From positions 736,258 to 800,257 of the forward strand of contig NZ_LT839648.1 in NCBI RefSeq assembly GCF_900176885.1: DNA of 64,000 nt, given 5' to 3'. Shown in pieces: positions 47,784-55,720 of this stretch; the stretch's first letter is position 1; every line of letters starts with the position of its first letter. The stretch is from Oceanobacillus senegalensis. GTDB taxonomy: Bacteria; Bacillota; Bacilli; Bacillales; Amphibacillaceae. A model generated the notes under the pieces. It did not search any database, had not been told where the DNA came from, and saw nothing but the letters and a program-made list of their open reading frames with translations. The position numbers were made by a program, and so were the translations under genes.

Positions 47784-48611
47784 ATGAGACGGCGTAGAAA
47801 ATTTGGAAGAAAAAGATTTGCACCACCCTCAAGGAAAAGTATCTTTATTATTACAGTTATTGTATTTATTTTTTGTATTTTTCTTAGTATGCAAATTATT
47901 AGTAAGGGGCTCACACCCGCCATCATTGAAATATCAGAAATAAAAACAGAAGAGTTTGCTACGCGTGGAATTAATATGGCTGTAAGATTTGCTGAAGGAT
48001 ATGATTTTAGTGATGTTTTAACTGTAACCTATGACGAAGAAGGACATCCTGCTATATATAATTGGAATCAGAATGTTATTAGTGAAATTAACAGGGTTGC
48101 TACAGACCGGGTGGAGGAATTTTTTCTCCACATGAACCGGGGGGACCCAATATCTTATGATTATTCTTTGCAAGAACCATATGATTATAGTGATGGTGCT
48201 GAGGACCGTGCTGCCCAAGACCCGACATTAATTGAGGTACCTTTAGGAGAAATTACTGGAAATGCAGTATTAGCAAATCTTGGTCCTAAGATTCCGATTG
48301 ATTTAGAGCTTGTAGGTGCAGTAAGGACAAATATTGTCAGAGAAACAGAACCTTTAGGAATAAATGGTTCCTGGGTATCCCTTTACATTAATGTGGAAGC
48401 TGATGTACAAATAATTATTCCTTATATCACAGAGCAGACAACTGTATCAACAGAAATTTATATTGATGGTGGAGCAATTATGGGTGATGTACCTGAATTT
48501 TATGGTGGTGGAAGTGATGGACCATCCATTGCCGTACCAAAAGAAGATATTGAGAAAGATACGTCTGCGGAGGGCGAAACGGAAGAAGATGACTTGCAAG
48601 ACGGTGAATAA
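47784..48611 (+). CDS. yunB: Sporulation protein YunB
   Basis: 275 residues: a basic N-terminal tail (MRRRRKFGRKRF), one membrane segment (about 18-40) and an extracytoplasmic domain with an acidic C-terminal end. The B. subtilis homologue is made in the mother cell and needed for normal spores. I chose the ATG at 47784, just after AGGGAGGG; the frame opens at 47763. It is followed directly by a lysine riboswitch of the next unit. Confidence 0.9.
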   Translation: MRRRRKFGRKRFAPPSRKSIFIITVIVFIFCIFLSMQIISKGLTPAIIEISEIKTEEFATRGINMAVRFAEGYDFSDVLTVTYDEEGHPAIYNWNQNVISEINRVATDRVEEFFLHMNRGDPISYDYSLQEPYDYSDGAEDRAAQDPTLIEVPLGEITGNAVLANLGPKIPIDLELVGAVRTNIVRETEPLGINGSWVSLYINVEADVQIIIPYITEQTTVSTEIYIDGGAIMGDVPEFYGGGSDGPSIAVPKEDIEKDTSAEGETEEDDLQDGE

Positions 48612-48648
48612 TTTAGTATAGTAGTTTTGTCAATAGAATAGACCTCAG

Positions 48649-48825
48649 GATCGGTGAGGTAGAGGTGCAAATAATAAAAGTAGTCAACAGGAGGATGACA
48701 ACGTGGATTGTTGATGAAAGGATTGTTTGCCGAAGCGTAATAAGGGTCAAACTTATTATTGCTGGTGTACTTTTGAATAAGGGGTATACTGTCATGCAAA
48801 TGGTGTGCATGGAGAACTACTGATC
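48649..48825 (+). promoter_or_regulatory. Lysine riboswitch (L-box)
   Basis: P1 GATCGGT pairs with ACTGATC. Between them are the conserved L-box parts: GAGGTAGAGGTGC, AGGAGGATGAC, GTTTGCCGAAGCG, CTGTCATGC and GGAGAACTACTGATCG. A terminator follows at 48856. The arrangement predicts that lysine shuts off the carrier gene at 49037. Confidence 0.93.
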
Positions 48826-48855
48826 GAAATGGAGGATAACGTATTTTGTATGAAA

Positions 48856-48889
48856 ACAAAGATAGGTTATTTTCTGTCTTTGTTTTTTT
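48856..48889 (+). terminator. Lysine riboswitch terminator
   Basis: ACAAAGATAG / CTGTCTTTGT (one wobble) followed by TTTTTT, 30 bases after the aptamer. A competing pairing with the aptamer 3' arm was not worked out. Confidence 0.85.
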
Positions 48890-49036
48890 GTGTCTTAAAA
48901 AAAGAATGAGTCATATTAGGTTTCAATCATTCTAGAATGGACAAGCAATTGCGTATGCTCGTACACCAACATTTCTTGCTGTAATCATCTAATCTCCTCA
49001 CACATTCGTAATCACATTTTATTGGAGGTAGCAATA

Positions 49037-50596
49037 ATGGAAGGAACATTTTATTCCCTCATCCCTGCAATCCTGATGTTAGTGCTTGTGTTACTAACTA
49101 GGAAAGTACTGTTGTCCTTAGGCGCAGGGATTATAATTGGGGCATTATTTATACATGATTTTAATATTATTGGTTCTATACAGGAGATATGGACTGTATT
49201 TTATGAAATATTTATTTCCGATGGAGGATTAAATACCGGTAACTTATTATTATTAGGATTTCTTATTTTACTTGGAATAATGACGGCATTCTTACAAGCA
49301 TCAGGTGGTAGTAGGACATTTGGTGAATGGATGAAGCAGCGTGTTAAAACTAGAAAAGGTGCACAGCTAATGACTGGTGTGTTAGGTATTCTTATTTTTA
49401 TTGATGACTATTTTAATAGTTTAGCTGTTGGCCAAATTGCTAGACCTTTGACAGATCGTCATCAAATCTCTCGAGCAAAATTAGCTTATATTGTTGACTC
49501 TACATCTGCACCAATTACAGTAATTAGTCCGATATCAAGCTGGGGCGCTTATATTATTGGTATTTTAGGTGGAATGTTTGCAGCAAATGGAATTAATGAT
49601 CTTCAACCATTAGAAGCATTTATTCAAATGATCCCATTAAACTTTTACGCGATATCTGCTGTTGTTTTGGTTTTTTTAGTTGCTTACTTGAAAATAGATA
49701 TTGGCCCAATGAGAAAACATGAAGACCGTGCAATCGAAACTGGTGAATTATTGGATCCAAACCAAAATAAAGTACCAGGAGATCTAAGTGATGAGTTTGA
49801 AGGACATCCTAAAGGAAAGGTGTACCATTTGCTAATACCTATTCTTGTGTTAGTAATTGGTACTGTTATTTCAATGGTAGTAACTGGGGCAAATGGTAGT
49901 GAATACGATGTAACGCTACTTTCAATTTTTGCTAACACAAACGTTAATCTATCCTTATTTATCGGTGGCGTTGCAGCAGTAGCTATGTCGTTTATTTTCC
50001 ATATTGGTCAGAGTGCGCCAAAATCGAATTTATTTAAGATTTTACTAGAGGGATCGAAAACAATGCTTCCTGCTATTTATATTTTAATTTTAGCTTGGAT
50101 GATTGGTTCCATTATCGGTACATTGGAAACGGGAGAATACCTTGCACAATTGTTTAACGAGATGCATGTAGGATCTGCAATGTTGCCCATCTTATTCTTT
50201 ATTATTGCAGGATTTATGGCATTAGCTACAGGTACTTCTTGGGGAACATTCGGTATCATGTTACCAATTGCAGCGGAGGTAGCTGCTGTAACCGATATCG
50301 ATATGTTGCTTCCATCTTTAGCAGCAGTGCTTGCTGGTTCTGTATTTGGTGATCATTGTACGCCAATTTCAGATACTACTATTCTTTCATCAACTGGTGC
50401 TGGAGCGAATCTTATGGACCATGTAATTACACAGTTACCCTATGCAACTATTGCAGCTACAGTAGCAATGTTAGGATATCTGTTGGTTGGATTTACAAAT
50501 CAAGTTCTCCTTTCATTTGCGCTTTCTATTATTTTAGTAATCATTATTTCTTTAATTATTAATTATTTTACCAATCATAGTAAATCAAAGATTTAA
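49037..50596 (+). CDS. NhaC-family carrier, predicted lysine transporter (LysW-like)
   Basis: A 519-residue membrane protein with about 12 segments. GVLGILIFIDDYFNSLAVGQ near residue 115 and SVFGDHCTPISDTTILSS near residue 435 are signatures of the NhaC Na+/H+ antiporter superfamily. The start ATG follows GGAGGT. The gene lies alone behind a lysine riboswitch; comparative work on L-boxes named such NhaC-type genes lysW and proposed lysine transport. Without the riboswitch it would be annotated as a Na+/H+ antiporter. Direction and coupling are not known. Confidence 0.9.
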   Translation: MEGTFYSLIPAILMLVLVLLTRKVLLSLGAGIIIGALFIHDFNIIGSIQEIWTVFYEIFISDGGLNTGNLLLLGFLILLGIMTAFLQASGGSRTFGEWMKQRVKTRKGAQLMTGVLGILIFIDDYFNSLAVGQIARPLTDRHQISRAKLAYIVDSTSAPITVISPISSWGAYIIGILGGMFAANGINDLQPLEAFIQMIPLNFYAISAVVLVFLVAYLKIDIGPMRKHEDRAIETGELLDPNQNKVPGDLSDEFEGHPKGKVYHLLIPILVLVIGTVISMVVTGANGSEYDVTLLSIFANTNVNLSLFIGGVAAVAMSFIFHIGQSAPKSNLFKILLEGSKTMLPAIYILILAWMIGSIIGTLETGEYLAQLFNEMHVGSAMLPILFFIIAGFMALATGTSWGTFGIMLPIAAEVAAVTDIDMLLPSLAAVLAGSVFGDHCTPISDTTILSSTGAGANLMDHVITQLPYATIAATVAMLGYLLVGFTNQVLLSFALSIILVIIISLIINYFTNHSKSKI

Positions 50597-50600
50597 AATA

Positions 50601-50639
50601 AAAGCTATTCTCTTATTCCGATAAGAGAATAGCTTTTTT
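50601..50639 (+). terminator. Terminator after the NhaC-family gene
   Basis: A perfect 16-bp stem AAAGCTATTCTCTTAT / ATAAGAGAATAGCTTT with a 4-nt loop, then a T run. Confidence 0.93.
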
Positions 50640-50758
50640 CTAGCGATTTTACTTCAACAGAATGCAAACATTATATTTAAATAAAGGAGGAGGTAGTTAT
50701 ATACTAAAATCCGCTGTTTATTAGCCTTTTAAAATATCTAAAAATTTAAATTATTTAT

Positions 50759-50787
50759 TTGACATGGTATAAAAGTACCGGTATAAT
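50759..50787 (+). promoter_or_regulatory. Consensus SigA promoter of the NSS gene
   Basis: TTGACA, 17-bp spacer, TATAAT: an exact match to consensus. It leaves an 80-90 base leader before the ATG at 50874. No riboswitch or operator is recognised in that leader. Confidence 0.85.
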
Positions 50788-50873
50788 ACAAATTAATATC
50801 AGAAAAGGGGGATATTTCTCTATTATTAGAAATATAATGTATTACAATAGCGGGGTTGAAAGGGAGGATAATC

Positions 50874-52409
50874 ATGGAAACAAGGTCTCAATGGGGAACA
50901 AGAGCAGGTTTCATTTTAGCTGCAGCAGGTTCAGCAATCGGTCTTGGTAATATTTGGCGCTTTCCATCTGTTGCATATGAGAATGGTGGAGGAGCGTTTT
51001 TCATCCCTTATCTGTTTGCGTTACTTACAGCAGGTATTCCTTTATTAATCATGGAATTTACCATTGGCCAGAAGTATCGTGGTTCTGCACCATTATCATT
51101 TAGCAGAATGAATAAGAAAGCTGAGTGGCTTGGTTGGTGGGGAGCGCTAGTAGCTTTCGTGATTGGTACGTATTATTCCGTTATTCTTGCTTGGGCAATG
51201 TCTTATTCTGTTTTTTCTTTTAATTTAGGATGGGGAGCAGACACAGAAGGATTTTTATTTAATGAATATTTACAACTAACGGTAAATCCTGGTCAGACTG
51301 GTAGCTTTGTTCCTAGTGTACTTATTCCTTTAATTTTAGTATGGGCAATCGTACTAGGTATTTTATTTAAAGGGGTTAAAAAAGGGATTGAAATTGCTAA
51401 CCGAATTTTTATCCCGCTACTAGTGGTATTATTCCTTATTATCGTTATTAGGGCGGTTACATTACCTGGTGCTATTAGCGGATTGAATGCCTTCTTCCAG
51501 CCCGATTTTAATTCTATTATGAATTCGGATGTATGGGTTGCTGCATATGGCCAAATATTCTTTAGTTTGTCCATTGCATTTGCCATTATGATTGCTTACT
51601 CGAGTTATTTACCAAAAAAGTCTGATATTACTAATAATGCATTTATCGTCGGATTTAGTAATTCCAGTTTTGAACTACTGGCAGGTATTGGTGTGTTTGG
51701 AATATTAGGTTTTATGGCAAGCCAAGCCGGTGTCGGAATTGATGAAGTGGTTGCAGGTGGCGTAGGTCTAGCTTTCGTCGTATTCCCACAAATTATCAAT
51801 GAACTACCAGCGCTCAATGGTTTATTTGGATTCTTATTCTTCGCATCATTAGTACTGGCAGGTTTAAGTTCATTAATCTCCATTTGTGAAGCATATATTT
51901 CCAGTATTATTGATAAATTTAACATCTCAAGAACGAAAGCTGTATTATTGGGCGGTGGATTATCTGCTATTGTATCACTACTTTATGCAACACAGGGCGG
52001 TCTCTACTTCTTAGATACCATTGACTATTTTATTAACCAATTTGGGGTTGCATTCGTTGGGTTGGTTGAGGTAATTATGGTTGCTTGGATTCTACGAAAG
52101 ATGAAAGTGTTGCAAGATCATGCGAATGAGATTTCAGACATTCAACTAGGTACATGGTGGAAAATTAGTTTAGGCGGTATCACTCCAATTGTATTAGGTT
52201 ATATGATGTTTGATTTATTCCGATTAAACCTAATGAAACAGTTCCCAACAGAATCAGGTAACTATGAAGGTTATCCAGACCTATTTATTACTATAGCTGG
52301 TTGGGGAGTAGCAGCATCAGTACTAATAGTAGGTATTTTACTAATGTTTACGAAATGGAAAACAGACCATTCTAAATTAGAGTATGAGAAGGCGAAGGAG
52401 GCAAAATAA
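50874..52409 (+). CDS. NSS-family sodium-dependent amino acid transporter
   Basis: A 511-residue carrier of the neurotransmitter:sodium symporter family. The first segment holds the sodium/substrate site (GSAIGLGNIWRFP near residue 20) and GGGAFFIPYL near 38. It has about 12 segments. The ATG at 50874 follows GGGAGG; codons back to 50856 are not needed. A 35-residue protein overlaps its stop, as in MetP-MetS systems, which suggests methionine or alanine import, though tryptophan-type NSS proteins cannot be excluded. Confidence 0.9.
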   Translation: METRSQWGTRAGFILAAAGSAIGLGNIWRFPSVAYENGGGAFFIPYLFALLTAGIPLLIMEFTIGQKYRGSAPLSFSRMNKKAEWLGWWGALVAFVIGTYYSVILAWAMSYSVFSFNLGWGADTEGFLFNEYLQLTVNPGQTGSFVPSVLIPLILVWAIVLGILFKGVKKGIEIANRIFIPLLVVLFLIIVIRAVTLPGAISGLNAFFQPDFNSIMNSDVWVAAYGQIFFSLSIAFAIMIAYSSYLPKKSDITNNAFIVGFSNSSFELLAGIGVFGILGFMASQAGVGIDEVVAGGVGLAFVVFPQIINELPALNGLFGFLFFASLVLAGLSSLISICEAYISSIIDKFNISRTKAVLLGGGLSAIVSLLYATQGGLYFLDTIDYFINQFGVAFVGLVEVIMVAWILRKMKVLQDHANEISDIQLGTWWKISLGGITPIVLGYMMFDLFRLNLMKQFPTESGNYEGYPDLFITIAGWGVAASVLIVGILLMFTKWKTDHSKLEYEKAKEAK

Positions 52410-52516
52410 TGACTGGTGGAGCTATTTTTGTCATGATCCTTGGTATGGTAATTATTTGGGGGGGACTTGGAGCAAGTATTGTTCATGCAGTGAAAAAAGC
52501 AAAAGAAGTTAAGTAA
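52409..52516 (+). CDS. MetS-type small subunit of the NSS transporter
   Basis: 35 residues: one hydrophobic helix (AIFVMILGMVIIWGGLGASI) followed by a basic end (HAVKKAKEVK). The ATG overlaps the carrier stop (TAATG) and is preceded by AAGGAGG inside that gene. Size, single helix, basic tail and position match the small subunits that accompany MetP-type NSS carriers. In Corynebacterium MetS is needed for MetP activity; that role here is inferred. Confidence 0.8.
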   Translation: MTGGAIFVMILGMVIIWGGLGASIVHAVKKAKEVK

Positions 52517-52650
52517 ATTAAAAAAAGCTTTTCATTGTGAAGTATAGCCAGGATTCTTAATTCCTGACATATTTGCCTTCAGTTGGAGATATTGTTAAAA
52601 AAAACTTGGTAAACGAATCAAAGGTTAACTTAATGGTGCTAGTATAAAGA

Positions 52651-52695
52651 ATAGCGAAAGCATCCCTTATTTCGTCAAATGGAGGCTTTCGCTAT
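52651..52695. terminator. Hairpin between metS-like gene and lytH
   Basis: ATAGCGAAAGC / GCTTTCGCTAT, a perfect 11-bp stem with a 23-nt loop, between two convergent genes. No strong T run. Confidence 0.55.
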
Positions 52696-52702
52696 GTTTA
52701 AT

Positions 52703-53674
52703 TTATTCTTTTTCTATTCTTTCCCATTTTTTAAGGTATGAATAAGGATCAAAAGAGAATTCATTTTTTCCATTATCCTTATACATTCCGTAATGCAGAT
52801 GTGGTGGGAATTTACCAGAAGTTCCAGGCGGTCCATATCCCGTTGAACCTACACTTCCAAGTACATCACCAGGCTTAACAACTTGACCGATTTTTAAATC
52901 TTCCTGATAACCACTCATATGTGCATAGTAGTGATATATGTTGAATATATCCCTAATTCCCACTCGCCATCCACCGTATAAATTCCAACCCATCATTTCA
53001 ACAACACCGTAAGTAGTAGACTTAACTGGTGTACCGTAGTCTGCAAAAATGTCTGTTCCTTCATGAATTCGTAACCCACCAAAACCTCTGCGATCTCCCC
53101 AAGTATTATGGTAGGTGTAATTATAACCAATATCAACTGGGAATGCACGATCGGTTAAATGAATATGTTTAAACTTACGAAATACTTTTGACGTATTTTC
53201 GATGGTCTGAACGGTAAGATCTCTTTTATAATAATTCCAAAGCGCTATTTTAATGTCATCTTCGCTTTGTCCATATTCTAATAGTATATTCCCCATCGTA
53301 TATAGAATGTCTTCTGCATTTTCTGGATTAGCTATTCCATCCCCGTTTCCATCTTTTCCTTTTCCGTCAAACATTTCAATGATACCAATACTCTGGTTTT
53401 TATGAATGTTCCCTATTCCAAACCACATCTCGGAAGGAATTTCAATGGAAATCACTTTCTCAGGATCATCACTACTTTGTGTATTGCGTTCAAAGTTGTC
53501 AATAGCAGCAAAGTAATACCAAGGAATTTGAGTTAATGCTTCTGTTTTTTTAAAAAGACTCATTCTTTTCTCATAAATCGTTTCTTCATCTTCTTTTTTC
53601 TCATCTGCATGCGTAATACCTATAGAAAGTATAAAGATGATGGAAATGATAGGGATGATCAGCTTTTTATTCAA
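52703..53674 (-). CDS. lytH: Sporulation M23 peptidase (LytH-like)
   Basis: In B. subtilis LytH trims peptide stems of spore cortex to single L-alanine under SigG control. This protein has about 323 residues, an N-terminal membrane segment or signal (LIIPIISIIFILSIGITHA), a linker domain, and the M23 zinc motifs HEGTDIFADYG (near residue 195) and HLHYG (near 290). GGGAGG lies 8 bases before TTG 53674, which I take as the start; the longer frame to 53746 would put that site inside. It sits beside the YutC-like gene, as in B. subtilis. Confidence 0.88.
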   Translation of the reverse strand: MNKKLIIPIISIIFILSIGITHADEKKEDEETIYEKRMSLFKKTEALTQIPWYYFAAIDNFERNTQSSDDPEKVISIEIPSEMWFGIGNIHKNQSIGIIEMFDGKGKDGNGDGIANPENAEDILYTMGNILLEYGQSEDDIKIALWNYYKRDLTVQTIENTSKVFRKFKHIHLTDRAFPVDIGYNYTYHNTWGDRRGFGGLRIHEGTDIFADYGTPVKSTTYGVVEMMGWNLYGGWRVGIRDIFNIYHYYAHMSGYQEDLKIGQVVKPGDVLGSVGSTGYGPPGTSGKFPPHLHYGMYKDNGKNEFSFDPYSYLKKWERIEKE

Positions 53675-53777
53675 TGGATTCACCTCCCGGATTAACCATA
53701 TATTTCGTAACATGAAATTTTTTATACTAGTGAATGGATACACCATTAAATTAAAAATAAGATGAACTCAAAGAATT

Positions 53778-54350
53778 TTATGTTTGATTATTATTGTTTA
53801 TTCCTTGCGGTGTTTTTTCCATCTCTTTCTTTAACTGTTGAATCAGATTGTCATATTCACGATTGGTTGACGAATTATGCAAGCTTTGGATATCATACAT
53901 TAATGATTCATTTTCCGATACATAAACGCTATAAAAACGTGGCATAGTAGATTCTGCTGTTTTCTTAGCGATGTCTGCCATTCTTTCTGAATCAGCATTT
54001 TCATCTTTTTGATAAGCGATGAAAACTTCTTTGTCTGTTACTAATGTTGCAGCTTCTTGAAATCCATCATTTCTTAAAATGAGCTTTGTAATCATTTCTG
54101 CCATTTCGGGGCGATCAATTTTTGCTTCATGATTATTTTCTCGATCAACATCTATTTCATCTTTTGAATATCTCACATAACCTAACTGTTGATTAATGTC
54201 TTGATTGGTTTTGGGTTCAACTTCATTTAATGGATTTACTTCATCAGCATTTTTTTCAATTTCAGGCATTGCTCCATCGTTCACTGTATTACATGCACTT
54301 ACAATGAGAAAGCAACTTACTGTAATAATTAACATGACTAATTTTTTCAT
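53778..54350 (-). CDS. yutC: Sporulation lipoprotein, YhcN/YlaJ family (YutC-like)
   Basis: 190 residues with a lipoprotein signal ending VSAC (near residue 20), an acidic linker, and a YhcN/YlaJ domain (DRPEMAEMITKLIL near 88; DKEVFIAYQ near 108). Members are found in spore membranes or germination complexes; the exact role is unknown. The start at 54350 is favoured because the AAAGGA lies just before it with proper spacing, while it abuts the ATG at 54359. It lies divergent from yutD and upstream of lytH. Confidence 0.82.
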   Translation of the reverse strand: MKKLVMLIITVSCFLIVSACNTVNDGAMPEIEKNADEVNPLNEVEPKTNQDINQQLGYVRYSKDEIDVDRENNHEAKIDRPEMAEMITKLILRNDGFQEAATLVTDKEVFIAYQKDENADSERMADIAKKTAESTMPRFYSVYVSENESLMYDIQSLHNSSTNREYDNLIQQLKKEMEKTPQGINNNNQT

Positions 54351-54534
54351 TTTTACCATCCTTTAATAAGTTTTATTGTATAGTGAGTGATATTCCGTTT
54401 GTTTTCCTTTTTATATTATGTTTTCTTTTCACTCTTAGTTTGTTGTGAAAAGAGGAAATAATGCACTGAAATTTCTGTTTCCAATGAGAAACATGTGGTA
54501 AAATAGATTCAGTCTTTAAGTGAGGTGTTTTCGG

Positions 54535-54810
54535 TTGATTGAAATACAGGGAAAGTATTATGAAATCATGGAGAACGTAAAAGATGGGTTTCAGGAAAGT
54601 GCATTAAAAGAACGTTATTCTGAAATATTAACTAAATATGATTATATCGTTGGGGATTGGGGGTATAACCAACTCCGACTAAAAGGATTTTATCAAGACA
54701 GACATGCCAAGGCTTCCTTTGATTCAAAAATAAGTGCATTAGATGACTATTTGTATGAATACTGTAACTTTGGATGTGCATATTTTGTAATAAAGAAGAT
54801 TAAAAAATAG
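54535..54810 (+). CDS. yutD: DUF1027 protein (YutD-like)
   Basis: A 91-residue soluble protein of the YutD family with the conserved VGDWGYNQLRLKGFYQD near residue 44 and the C-terminal CNFGCAYFVIKKI. Its function is unknown. GAGGTG lies 7 bases before TTG 54535, taken as the start. It ends at a terminator. Confidence 0.87.
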   Translation: MIEIQGKYYEIMENVKDGFQESALKERYSEILTKYDYIVGDWGYNQLRLKGFYQDRHAKASFDSKISALDDYLYEYCNFGCAYFVIKKIKK

Positions 54811-54846
54811 AAGCAGCAGTCTTATTGAACATACTGCTTCTATTTT
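54809..54846 (+). terminator. Terminator after yutD
   Basis: The stem AGAAGCAG / CTGCTTCT begins at the stop codon, with a 17-nt loop partly able to pair further (AGT/ACT), then ATTTT. Confidence 0.75.
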
Positions 54847-54934
54847 ACAAGGTAAGACTTTACGTGGAACGGAACACCTGTCATGGCTAGGGTGCAGTCC
54901 GTACGTCATTAAACGGTCGTTTACCCTTTGGCTC

Positions 54935-55186
54935 TTATTCATCATGGAGTGGATGTGCACCAGGGATTTGTCTTGGAAGATTATCATGTTGTTCTTCATC
55001 TGGAAAAACAAAGTTACTCATCCGTTTCTGACCTTTTTCCCATGGTGTTGATTTACTTCTAACACGTTCTTCTTTATTTATGGCTGAACCAAATGCTCCT
55101 TCAGGAAATTCTTCAGGAATTAGTTCGTTTTTCATTCTTTCTACATTAGAAAAGTTGGAAAACTTTTTATTGTGCTCTTTTGGCAT
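54935..55186 (-). CDS. Conserved small cytosolic protein
   Basis: 83 residues, hydrophilic, with EEFPEGAFGSAINKEE near residue 25, KSTPWEKGQ near 45 and a C-terminal PRQIPGAHPLHDE. I recall similar small proteins in many Bacillaceae with the same end; no function is known. The ATG follows GGAAAGGGGGAAAC. It is a single-gene unit divergent from the membrane protein at 55317. Confidence 0.75.
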   Translation of the reverse strand: MPKEHNKKFSNFSNVERMKNELIPEEFPEGAFGSAINKEERVRSKSTPWEKGQKRMSNFVFPDEEQHDNLPRQIPGAHPLHDE

Positions 55187-55316
55187 CGTGTTTCCCCCTT
55201 TCCTTTCTAGTTTGAGCTAAATAGCTTTTTATATGATGCTCATTTTTTGGCGTACTTATAAAAATAATTATGGGTTTATTCCCAATTCGTAAGCATGTAA
55301 AAGGGAGGTGAATAAA

Positions 55317-55631
55317 TTGGCTATATCGACTATTCTTAAATGGATAAGTGGCGGGTTAGAAGCTTTCTGGGGAATTCCACTAATTGGTGGAACCATCATT
55401 TTTGCCTATGCATGGTTGCCTTTGGTCTTTATGCTAGTCCTTCATATTATCACACTCATTTTTTCTGTAAAAGAACAAAAGAAAATTCATGGAAGCATTC
55501 TTGGAATTATTACCTCTAGTATAGGATGGATTCCCATTGTAGGAATGATCATGCATATCATTACGGCTGTATTCTTATTAGTGGATGCTTATAATCATTC
55601 GAAAAAAAATACAGGTTATATGCAGGATTAG
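55317..55631 (+). CDS. Small integral membrane protein
   Basis: 104 residues with four hydrophobic segments (ISGGLEAFWGIPLIGG; AWLPLVFMLVLHIITLIF; ILGIITSSIGWIPIVGM; MHIITAVFLLVDA) and short charged ends. GGGAGG lies 8 bases before TTG 55317, which I prefer to the GTG at 55308. I do not recognise a named family. It ends at a 40-bp palindrome. Confidence 0.7.
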   Translation: MAISTILKWISGGLEAFWGIPLIGGTIIFAYAWLPLVFMLVLHIITLIFSVKEQKKIHGSILGIITSSIGWIPIVGMIMHIITAVFLLVDAYNHSKKNTGYMQD

Positions 55632-55670
55632 ATGAAGCCTCCAACTTCTATAGAAGTTGGAGGCTTCATC
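55631..55670. terminator. 40-bp perfect palindrome after the small membrane protein
   Basis: GATGAAGCCTCCAACTTCTA and its exact complement lie back to back. It is likely a transcription terminator hairpin for either strand, though no T run follows on the plus strand. Confidence 0.6.
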
Positions 55671-55720
55671 GAAATCTGTAGAAATAACCTACTTTCAGAA
55701 TTTCTTCATATATAAGGAAA

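Noticed and set aside
48500-48859. Minus-strand ORFs of 119 and 65 codons near 48.6 kb
   Set aside because: They cover the lysine riboswitch and the end of yunB; the RNA structure explains the sequence.
54846-54934. tRNA-like gene
   Set aside because: No T-loop GTTCRANNC consensus or acceptor pairing of the right geometry could be found on either strand.
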